A stretch of DNA of 64,000 nt, taken from Mycogone perniciosa. Lineage: Eukaryota; Ascomycota; Sordariomycetes; Hypocreales; Hypocreaceae. How positions within the stretch are numbered: position 1 is the stretch's first letter; each line of letters opens with the position of its first letter. The translations under genes and the position numbers were made by a program. Location: the NCBI GenBank assembly GCA_025331125.1, contig JAOALB010000009.1, positions 372,001-436,000 on the forward strand, in the 5' to 3' direction. Shown piece by piece: positions 48,766-58,227 of this stretch. Under the pieces are notes generated by a model. That model saw nothing but the letters and a program-made list of their open reading frames with translations, searched no databases and had not been told where the DNA came from.

Positions 48766-48814
48766 CACAGCACGGCACAGCACAGCACAACACAACACAG
48801 CACAACACAGCACG
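48766..48814. repeat. CACAG/CACAA pentanucleotide repeat
   Basis: About nine pentamers (CACAG, CACGG, CACAA variants) in tandem, some 315 bp upstream of the metacaspase start codon. All frames are open across it, which explains the overlapping open frames there. Confidence 0.85.
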
Positions 48815-49246
48815 TGGTGTCTGGAGTTTACAGGCGGTCAGGTCCCAAAGTTCATCAGCAGACCGGCCAGGCCAACAGAAGCTGCCAATGACCCGATATG
48901 CGGAGACGCCGGATGATGGTCAGCGGCGGACCGAAACTCTGTCCAACGAACGGGAGTAGTCCGGGCAATAGATGGTAGAAGAATACAGAGGTCCAGGCAG
49001 AGGTGTGGTAGCAGATGGCCTTGAAACGACCATTGACCGAAAGAGAGAGACGAAAAGAGGAAAAATGGGCTGGTTCGTTTTTATTATAGAAACCGGGCCT
49101 CTCGTCTCGTATGTGTGCTTCTAGCGTGACGGGCGACGATGGGTGGTGGCGGGGTTCGGAGCCGCGTGGTCGCTGGCTTGCAGTTGACTACAGCAGGGTT
49201 GAGGGGTTGAGGGCGCTAAATACACAGGCGATCGGGTAATCGATAC

Positions 49247-49296
49247 TACGGAGTACATATCTGTACATAGTACATACTACTAGGTAGGACTCCGTA
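49247..49296. repeat. Dispersed motif pair, TACGGAGTAC and GACTCCGTA
   Basis: An exact forward copy (49247-49256) and a reverse-orientation half-site (49288-49296) lie 31 bp apart, separated by gtac-rich DNA. Confidence 0.7.
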
Positions 49297-49867
49297 GTGC
49301 TAGTAGTGCTAGATCCTGCTATGGAGTCCGCCATCCATGCAACTGGGAATGTGAAAGGGAATGACAGATGGGATGGGCTGAACTACTGCTACCAGTGGCA
49401 GGGATCCTGCCAACCGACTGGGCCCTGAACAGCCGTTATGATAGTAGTACAGTACGAAGTACAGATATTATGCCAGTAAAGAACGAAAGTACAAGTAATA
49501 GTGCTTTGCCGGCATCGTCTTCATATGGACTGCCAAACTGCTTGCTCGGCAATAATAGCATGTCATGTCAAATTGCGCCTCAATTGCGAAGCTGGACTGC
49601 GATTCTCAGCAATGGGGCCACCCATCACCCCCATGTCTCTCTCCCCTTCAGCCACACGTTAGGTTGTTCGCCGATTCATAGGATGCAAGTGAGCGTGGAC
49701 CTCCTCATCCGATGGTTTGGCGCCCGGGCCGGCGGCAGCGGGTCGAATGCAAGAAACGGAAACAATAGCGACAAAAAGACGGAGCAGAATGAACGTCCTA
49801 CTAGGTAATACGGAGACTCCGATGCAAGGCGTCATGGAGGGAGGGGCCTGCTTTTGCCTTCGTTAGC

Positions 49868-49890
49868 ATGTATGTATGTATGTATGTATG
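49868..49890. repeat. TATG tetranucleotide microsatellite
   Basis: About five to six tandem TATG units in the gene-poor interval. Confidence 0.85.
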
Positions 49891-49998
49891 ACGTCCTAGG
49901 TATGTATCTGTGATCTGGATTTTAGGGTCCAAATGCAGGGACGTTGAGAAGATCTGCCCAACGGTCAGTCATGTTATATGCACTCACTACTAACATAC

Positions 49999-50008
49999 TA
50001 CGGAGTAC
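49999..50008. repeat. Dispersed motif TACGGAGTAC followed by TCGTAC
   Basis: Exact core; with the following tcgtac it resembles the palindromic form with one base lost. Confidence 0.75.
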
Positions 50009-50120
50009 TCGTACATAACTAACATCAGCTTCTGCCCAACGCCAACGGCCAGCACCGAGTCCACTCGACAGATGCAGAGTGGTTCAGCACAAACAGGGTG
50101 GTGAAAGGATGCATCCTGCA

Positions 50121-50130
50121 TACGGAGTAC
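50121..50130. repeat. Dispersed motif TACGGAGTAC followed by TTC
   Basis: Exact core plus ttc, as in the copies at 25922 and 28018 before it diverges. Confidence 0.75.
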
Positions 50131-50655
50131 TTCTGAGCAAAAATGGACAAGTCAATGCAGCCACGCTCGTGGAACTCCTCACTGAGAAGGGAAAACCGGG
50201 CGTACCGACAGAGCTGAAAGAGTGAGACACACATCCATTGACAGCCAATCAGCTCGCCATGAAGCTTCCCATCCGCCGCCGCCAGCAAGGGTTCGCAATA
50301 GAAGTGACGATCCAGCTGGACAGTTGATGGTCCGTAACGATGGAGTCGTTGGCATGGAACATGCATCCAACTGATTCCAACCACCTTGTGCCAATACACG
50401 CCTAGCCGTGGCCGACGTCAGGGGGAATAGCCGACCTCATCGTCAGTGGCAAATTCATTCAATTGGATGTGTACCATAAAGAGCGAAGCTCGTTAACCTC
50501 GGCACAGATGCCATGCAGATGGCGAATTTTGAATGCTCTCCCCAGTCGATGCAACAATAGAACCAATAATATCACCACTATTATTGGTGGAATGGCCGGT
50601 CCAATGTCCTTCAATGAATAGGCTCACCACCCCATCCTACACTCACTCTTCTTCT

Positions 50656-51318
50656 TCATCTCAACTTCTTCTCAAAAATCCTGTAGTCCGCAGGTCCAGC
50701 AAGCAGCGGTGCTAGCGAAGGATATTCCTCCGCAAAGCTGCCCAGCTTCACCACTCGGTAGCCCAGCCTCGAGTACCACGCCTGCATCCTCGTCTTGAGG
50801 GCATGCTCAAACAGCGTGGGTACCAGGAGCTCTAAACCCATGGTTGAGCATCCCATCGCCAGACAGTGATTCTCGGCAAACTTGACCAGCTCGCGTCCCA
50901 ATCCGTTGCCCTGGTGTGCCGCGTCCAGCGTGAGCATACTGAAGGAGCAGAGCGTATCCGAATGACGCTTGATGCACACGCACCCAATGGGTTGACTTGA
51001 TGAAGACGAGGATGAGGCTGGGGACGATGAAAAGGGATGATCGAGGTATGCAAGCGCAAGTTGACCTCTGCGGATCATCCCTGCGACCTCCGACTCATCG
51101 GTACGTTGGAAACCAGCTCTCCAAATGCCTGTTTCTGCTTCGATGAAGACGACATTGACCAGGTTCGCAATGACGGAGACAAGCGTAGCATCATCCGCAG
51201 CCGCAGTCGTAGGAAACCCGATGGCGACTCTGCATTCTCTTCCATGCAAAACTCCTTGATTCCCTGTGGTGGCTGCCGAAACAGAATCCACTGTTCTGGT
51301 GAGAGGCGAGGCCGTCAT
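50656..51318 (-). CDS. GNAT-family N-acetyltransferase
   Basis: A single exon of 220 residues. The ATG at 51318 (MTASPLTRTV) is used; the frame above starts only with GTG. The acetyl-CoA-binding motif A is clear (FSMLTLDAAHQGNGLGRELV), with the Q-x-x-G-x-G loop, and is followed by AENHCLAMGCSTMGLELL and an end strand region (QAWYSRLGYRVVKLGSF) typical of the fold. A Ser-rich insert (about ten serines) precedes the motif and may be a loop. The substrate cannot be read from sequence: the pattern suits small-molecule or amine acetyltransferases. The gene stands alone between two gene-poor stretches. Confidence 0.85.
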   Translation of the reverse strand: MTASPLTRTVDSVSAATTGNQGVLHGRECRVAIGFPTTAAADDATLVSVIANLVNVVFIEAETGIWRAGFQRTDESEVAGMIRRGQLALAYLDHPFSSSPASSSSSSSQPIGCVCIKRHSDTLCSFSMLTLDAAHQGNGLGRELVKFAENHCLAMGCSTMGLELLVPTLFEHALKTRMQAWYSRLGYRVVKLGSFAEEYPSLAPLLAGPADYRIFEKKLR

Positions 51319-52034
51319 GTTGCTCTCCAAATGCACGCTGATGCATTGTGTTGGGGAGACAATCGCCCACGTCTGACATTGCCAAGGGACTCACTCATCT
51401 TGGGTGGCCAGAGCTGGTTGAACAAGCTAAATGAGTAATTTCACCATCCACTATGCGCCGCGTGAATCAACAGAGGCTGAAAGATTTACTCGTATTTATT
51501 TCAACATCATCCTAATGTCTCTATTTTAAAAAGTTTCTTTTTACCTATTTGCTTTGCTAGCACTTAGAAGCATTACGAGTATTGTGTTGCTTCACCATCA
51601 TGCGAGTACTACTCAGTGGGACGCCACAGGTGAGTGTTTGCAAACACCTCAGTGGGCTGCTCAGAACACTTTCAGATGTAATCCAATAGTTAAAGCCCGG
51701 TTAGATTCATGAACATAACCGAGTGTATTTTATCTCATTTTATCTCATTTTATTCTGCCATATCCTCCCTCGCGTCATGAAGCTCATTAGACTCACAGCT
51801 GATTAGGCAGGCGGCAGTGAACAGCTGTCAGCCTGCCTGCATCTGGCCCGCCTCTCATTCGTGTTCGCTTTTTTATGCCTTTTCAGCACCACTCACAGCC
51901 AGGCACTCAAAATCTCCCAACTTATTCCCCCAAAATCTCAGGCTTCAATTATCGCCGCTTCTTCCTGACCTCTGACACCTATCTTTCACGACCTTGCTTC
52001 TTCATCCAGGCGAGCAGAGCCAAACGAGGTCACC
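51319..52034. promoter_or_regulatory. Divergent region between GNAT and RNA exonuclease genes
   Basis: About 715 bp with no supported gene. It includes a three-unit TTTTATCTCA repeat near 51728-51757. Pyrimidine-rich DNA precedes the ATG at 52035. Confidence 0.55.
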
Positions 52035-53366
52035 ATGGCATCCCTGACGGATCAGCTACAAACCCAATATCCCGCCACTACGCCGGTAGATGACGCGCAA
52101 TATGGCCCGATCCAATTGTCTGAGGAATATCTCCAGCAGCTGCGGGCGCTCGTCCATCCCTACAGCGTCTTACAAAAGTCAGGCTACATACTTCGACAAT
52201 TCTCGGAGCAAGAGTTGATCAAGAAGAAGAGATGTCAGCAATGCTGTCGCAGTTAGACCCACCTACCTTTATGATATGGCCATGTAAACCACTGACAAGA
52301 TGATCCAGTGTTGCCCGCAAGATCTGAGAGGCTTCAGGGATTGCCAAAGACCCCTGTTACGGCCAGCAGCCCAAGCAGAAAGGAGGCTGCATCTGGCGAC
52401 AACTCGTCCCAGGGGTCGGGAGAAAACGCTGGTAACAACAATAGCTCTCGCAAACCTATTATTCGATGCAAGGTTCATCCGGGTAGAGTTGCGCAAAGGG
52501 TTCGTACACCTGTATATACGGGACCACATCCCCGTTAGAAAGGAGTTGTAGGGCTCACATCCAGGACGCAGAAATGGACATGTTGCAATGGCAACATATT
52601 TTCACCTCCTTGCCAGGGGGAGGAGGAGCACACGCCGAGGATATACGCCATAGACGAGCTATCCAAAGAATGGCGATTTTATACCACCCCTCCTTCCAAG
52701 CCTAACACTAAACCAGCTGCTGCCGTTGTCATCGACTGCGAAATGGGGACAGCTGTGTCTGGGGAATCCGAATTGATCCGTATCTCCGTTGTCGACTACT
52801 TCTCGCGCACCGTTCTCCTCGATAATCTCGTATTGCCAGACATCAGGATGGCTCACTACAATACCAGGTTCTCTGGAGTCACTAGACAGGCCATGGATAA
52901 TGCACGACGTGGACGCACCTGCATCTTCGGGCGCGCCAATGCAAGAAAGGCGCTTTGGAAATTCATCGGCCCCGAGACTATCGTCATTGGCCATGCCGGG
53001 CATCAAGACTTGACGTCTTTGCGTTGGATTCACCCCAACATAGTTGATACGCTCATCATCGAAACCAGGAACAGGCCTCCGCCAGAGAATGAGAAAGACA
53101 AGGAACAAGAGGAGAAAGACTCGGAGAGGGCTGACGCAGCTGGAAAAGAGCCTCCGGCGGGAGAGGTTGGAGAAAATGGAAGTGAGGAAAGTCATGAGAA
53201 GCCCAAGAAAGGAGGAGGGCTGTCGCTGAAGGCACTCGCGCAGCAGCGGCTGAATAGATTGATCCAGCTCAAGGGCAGAGGACATGACAGTGTGGAAGAC
53301 TCCATAGCCACAAGGGATATTCTTCATTGGAATATCACCAAGCTGTTGGAGGAGAAGGCAGCTTAA
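52035..53366 (+). CDS. REX-type 3'-5' RNA exonuclease (DEDD family) with zinc knuckle
   Basis: Three exons, 52035-52245, 52309-52499 and 52572-53366, give 398 residues. The splices are set by family motifs: exon 1 ends in KKRCQQC, exon 2 in IRCKVHPGRVAQR and exon 3 opens KWTCCNGNIF, giving the zinc-binding C-x2-C, C-x3-H and WTCC pattern that precedes the nuclease domain in Rex3-like proteins. The DEDD nuclease shows VVIDCEMG (Asp189, Glu191), an Exo II region (GHAGHQDLTSLRW) and Exo III HDSVEDSIATRD. A charged 50-residue insert (about 300-351) separates Exo II and Exo III. The first donor (GTCGCA) is weak; an alternative upstream donor would remove CQQC. Related yeast enzymes trim snRNA, RNase P RNA or rRNA 3' ends. 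Confidence 0.85.
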
Positions 53367-54152
53367 ACCGAGGTGGCAATGAGCAGGAATTAAGGTGCGA
53401 GTGAGTAGTGGTCCAATCGTGCAATGGCATACATCACCACTTAGCTTTCAGACATGCTCCAAATACATGCAACTAGTATACTGCCCCCTATTCATGATCT
53501 TGGTACAGGAGACCATTTAGCAGCAACATTTGCAGGTCAGCAAACCGTAAAGAGTAAACTACATCCATCATCTTACTCGTCGTGCCAACATATGTTAGAT
53601 ACGTGTTGAATTGGGCCCTTCAGAGCAGTGTTAGTATCGATGTTAACATATTCGCAAAATGGTGTGAACGCAGGGAGCTGAATGGATATCTCAATTGCAT
53701 TTTGACGAGTATCATCATTTGACCCTCAGTCCGTCGCCTACCTTGACTAGCTCTGCCCCGACGGACCGAAAGGCACCAAGAATGTCTCCAAGACAGGTAT
53801 TGAGCCAGCCTCCTTCACCATTTACTGCTCTTGGTACGAAATTTATCCTTGTATAGTCATAAAGGAAAAACCAGTTTTCCACCTATCGGCTTGTTTATCG
53901 TTGTCAACAATCGAGAGCATACATACATACTTATACTTGTATGTGCTATCTGAGTGTTAAAAGTTTGTCAACATTGTCATCAATAATCTTTCCAATTTGA
54001 GGTGAACATCGAGTATTCATGCCCATCTAAAACTACTTATCTCTCCGACAGTTTCACAAGTCCGTATCCTAGATGTGTCTCTTCCAATCCTGGTGCATGT
54101 TGTGCGGTCTCCTTTCTTGAGAGACCGTAACCCATATTTTGCCTCTCCCATT
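53367..54152. other. Convergent 3' region between RNA exonuclease and 530-aa protein
   Basis: About 785 bp, no supported gene. A short cataca repeat lies near 53919. Confidence 0.6.
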
Positions 54153-55982
54153 TCATCCATCCGTCATGGCGGCATCTTCTCCCTCCGTTTCCGTCCTCAT
54201 CTGATAGGCCATCATGGGCCAAACCAACCGCATGGCTGCCAGCCTTTGGTCAATATCGAACATATCGTACCACTGACTTCTCCACCCTTGAACCTTGCCC
54301 CAGCTGCGTCGGGACACATCTGGCTCTGGAGAACCATCCAGAACTTCCAGTAGTCGAGTAGGCACACGTACGCGGAGGATGGAAATGTGGTGAAAGATGG
54401 AACTGATAACAAAGATATCATCAAAGTTGGTACCCTTCTTTTTCCCGATGGCCTCGTAGTTCGCCTTCTTATCCCACGAGTATGCTGGTGGCCGCACCAT
54501 GCGATAGTTGTCGTAAATAGACATTGTTTTCCGAGGCCTCTTGCTGGGAGGACGAGGTAATCTATCGTCCTCACTTGGCGCTGCGTCCTTGTCTCCTTGT
54601 GCCGCGTCCTTGTCAATCTCTCGCCCAATGGGGCCACCAGGACCGCCACCCCATCTTGGTTTCGATGTCCACCATTGGCCCTCGCCAAATCGCTTCTCTG
54701 TCTTCCCTTCGCGGGCTCTGTGCTGCGCCGTAATGAGCGCCGCCACCACTTCTCGGGCAAGATCCAAGGACTGGGCCGTTTCGACATCTGGTAGGCTAAA
54801 GCTGACGCCTGGGCGAGCGCTCACTGCGGCCAGAGGGCCATAGATCAGACCAGCGCGGGCTGCCTCGCGCGTCATGGGGCTCTGAAAGAGAAAGTGACAG
54901 TTGGAGGGGTTGTACGACTTGCGTTGACGGGGGTGGCCTTCTGACGAGCTCATGTGCAGCCTAGGTTCGACACGGGCCATAGAGACGTTGCAGCCAAAGT
55001 CGTAGGATACTAGTTTGACAAAGGCAGAGATGAGATTTTGGCGGAACTCAGCGGGCATGGCGCTACCATCCGCTGTCCGTGCAACTACCTGCTTCGGGGG
55101 TTCCTTGCTGGTGCTTGAGCCACCTTCACATTTAGAGCCTTCGGATGGAGCAGCCATTTCAGAGGGCAATATCTCGGGTGATGGAGGAAGGGGTGGTGGC
55201 TGTGTTGGATCATCCCAATAGGTAGTGAAGAGCTCAAGACAGCGAAAGAACTCGTAAGCATTTCCAAGACGTGCCTGCTGTTTACCCTTCGGAGGAGGAA
55301 TCCTGCGAACTGTGCGGAATGCATCCTCATTGGCATTGGAGAGCTCTCGCAGGCGCTCCAAATATATAAGGGACCCGGGAGAGGGCTTTTCGTTCCTCAG
55401 AAGCGATCTCTCCGTCTGGTTCTTGTCACTGGCCTCATCTGGCGTAAGGCGACCCCACTTTTCAAAATCCGGTATATATGAAGGGTCCGGGATCAGTTCC
55501 TTTACTTCGACATCCAGCTTCAAGTCGAATCCAATAGCAGAGAGACCAAGAGGCCCCAAAGATGCAGTGGAGCGGCCTGTATGTTTGAGCAAGTTTGGCA
55601 AAGTCTCCTTGGGGTTGACTGGAGCATCCTCTTGTGCAAATGGTTGGTAACGAGGAAGACATATTGGTGTCGGGGGTGGAATGTCCTCAGGATCTACCCT
55701 GGTTTGAGGTGGCAGGTTCACTAGTTGCAGTTTAGATGAGGTTCTATTTACGGGATTTCAAGGAACAAAAAGGAATCTGGCTGTTAATGCACATAGGGGG
55801 GGTTCAGGGAAGTGATAAGATGAAGGAAAATCGATTCAATCGAAAAACCAGTAAATACAGTAAGAAGGGCAGGCCAAGAAGAGCCATATACTGGTGCTCC
55901 ATATCGAGCAAGAGGTCACGGGACAACAGAGGGGGAAGAAGAGGTGACCAAACTCACCCAAGCCGGTGAAGGTTCCAAACAT
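54153..55982 (-). CDS. Unrecognised 530-residue Pro-rich protein
   Basis: Two exons, in coding order 55982-55958 and 55720-54153, give 530 residues; the 237-bp intron has donor GTGAGT and acceptor ctag and joins MFGTFTGL to VNLPPQTRVDP. I do not recognise a family. The first 100 residues are Pro-rich with conserved-looking motifs (DPEDIPPPTPICLPRYQPF). The middle has helical, soluble-looking segments (RLGNAYEFFRCLELFTTYWDD; QNLISAFVKLVSYDFGCNVSM). A basic stretch (PPSKRPRKTMS) could be a nuclear signal, and the end (MFDIDQRLAAMRLVWPMMAYQM, then acidic) is again helical. No catalytic motif is visible. The short first exon is supported only by frame and splice sites. Confidence 0.7.
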
Positions 55983-58227
55983 GGCGATGGTCTAGACGAA
56001 GGGGGAGGGGGAGGATGGAGGTTTTAGAGATTGGATCGATCAAGCACTCTAGTCCCGGGCCTGGGGACACAGACATTCGGCACGTCAAGCCCCCACGCCT
56101 GTGATGTAGCCGTTCTAGGAGCAAGCTGCAACGACCGCAAGGGCAAATGGGAAGGCTGGCAAGTCTGGAACAGGCACCGCGAAGACTCTGTGGACGCAGG
56201 CGGGGATAGACGGTATCAACGGAGTGATCCGAGCAGCTCCAAGCAGCTCCAAGCAGGATCTCGCTCGGGCCTGGCCTGGCTTCCAGAGTCCAGATGGCGG
56301 GGTTGACACGGCGTTGAGTTTCCTCGTGTCGCTGCTGAATAGCAATGATGGATAAAATGGCAAAGACCAAGTCCGAACCCGAGACAGAGACGGAGACGGA
56401 GACAGGAGGTCGGTCAGGCTGTCGGGCGAGAGAGAGAAGGGAAGCTCGAGAAGTTGAGAACGGGTCACATCGGAGATTTCCCTGTGATTGTCGACTTACA
56501 GGGGTATCCCAGGGGGATGTTCTGAGCGATCCAGGGGTATGAGAGGAGCCCAAGCTCCCCCGCTCTGGCAGAGGGGAAAACGCTGCAATAATGAACTGTC
56601 CTGTGGTTGTCTGCTGTTCTCCGTCCCTCTTTTCCTGCAGAGCCACATCTCAACCTGTCCATTGTTGCGCTGTGACAATGCAGCCAAGCCGTCGGAGTAT
56701 TGGTTCTCCGTGCTCCGTGACGCGGGGCCATGCGAGTTGTTCCAAGTTCGGACTGTCGCGCATCGCATCTCCAGGCCTCTGCCCACCTACTAAGAAAACA
56801 GATGACGATGATGTGTCTCCCTTCATCAGTGCTGCAGGTAGATGGTTTTTCTTAGTTTTATTTTATTTTCATCATCTTTATTTTGTTTGAATCATCAAAA
56901 GGCATTTCTCCGAGTATGCTTCAGCCATCAATCTGCTGTGGACCTCTTCATTTCAACGTCGACGACCGTTTCATCATGTTTCTAGGTGTCGCAAATATCA
57001 CCACGGCGTGTTTCAACCCCCCAACTCCTATATTAACCCCCGACAGCCCGTCCTTCCAAAGGTTCCCCTCATACAGGACTAAGAGGGTCTCCTAATCTGC
57101 GTCTTTTGTTGTAAACACTAGGGCTCACAGGGGGTGTTCTAAGCTTACTCCGAATCTCTCTCACATTGTTTCTCTAGCACCATGTGTCGTTGAAGATTTG
57201 GATCCACCAATGCCGTTTTTGACAGAAAAGCCAAAACCAGAGGATCGGATTTCCCCCCCTTGCTCATTCTTTCCAACATTTGGGATCGCTGGCCCATCAT
57301 CATCCAATGAAGATGTGCTGTTTCGGTGGGAGGGGGGTTGCCTGGCAAAAGCTGTCTGTCGCCGCTTCGAGCCTCTACTGGCACGGACTCCCACAAAGAC
57401 ACCAGAGCCAACAGTGAATAGACGTCTGAATGAATACAGCATCGAGAGCTGAAGAGGTCACAACATCACCGTCTGCCAATTCTCATAGATAAACGTGGGC
57501 TACTGTCCCTCCACCACAGACTCTGTGCAACCTGCTCTCGACTGAGATGCCCTCGACAGCTACCCAAGTATTAGATCATATTGCCGTATCTTGACCAACG
57601 AACGCTACGCTTAAAAGGCTTCCCGCTGAAGGAAAAGGACCTCTTCAGAAACGAATATCACTGACCAGATTCCGTCTAAGATGCAGGTTTTTTTCTCTCT
57701 TTCTTTCTGATTTTAGGGCCGCAATCAATTAAGCTCGCATGATGGCGCCGCTCGGCCCCTCCCAATCTACTATCGTGCCTCAGATGTGTCGCAAGATCAG
57801 GGGTCTCAGCCCCTTGAAGCTCCCTCACTACCACGAGACCATCCCGATGTGTCTTTGAAAATTTCGAGTTCCATCAATGCGTTTCGTCAAGTGCCATAAG
57901 TTTGACATGCTACCTTCGTACGACCCTTGTTCACTGCCATCTTTGGCTGGTACGGCCCTTGGCGTCGCAGAGGCCAACTCCATACCTTGCCGTGGCTGCT
58001 CTCTTTCTTCCTCACATCTTCCATTTCCTAGCTTCTCCTCGCCAATAAACATTGGTTTTTACCTTGTTCAATTCTTGCAAGTTGTTGAGCAACTTTACCC
58101 TGTTTCTCTTTCTTTTGAGTTCTTTTTGTGTTGGCTAGCCCACACCATCATCGACTGAACCCAAGTCGCGGGCGATGTCTCTTTTCTCTTCTTCTTTTTG
58201 ACATTGCTTTTACGATCGTTGACGCTT
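55983..58227. promoter_or_regulatory. Long divergent interval between 530-aa protein and surface protein
   Basis: About 2.2 kb. A 230-codon open frame on the minus strand (to 56646) has no ATG near its start and is low complexity, so I do not call it. A GAGACG-type repeat lies near 56386. The end is pyrimidine-rich and probably the 5' UTR of the surface protein. Confidence 0.5.

Larger units (their letters stand above)
48453..50655. other. Gene-poor interval upstream of the metacaspase
   Basis: About 2.2 kb. I see no supported gene; open frames here either lack an ATG or lack protein character. It contains a CACAG-type pentamer repeat (48766-48814), a TATG microsatellite (49868-49890) and four copies or half-copies of the dispersed motif. 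Confidence 0.5.

Noticed and set aside
48671..48959. Overlapping + strand open frames rich in His/Thr/Gln
   Set aside because: They exist because the CACAG repeat is open in all frames.
48766..49890. Possible CRISPR-like array
   Set aside because: Only simple microsatellites without spacers, and the genome is eukaryotic.
55954..56646. 230-codon minus-strand open frame upstream of the 530-aa gene
   Set aside because: It starts without an ATG, is low complexity, and overlaps the small first exon of the called gene in a different frame.
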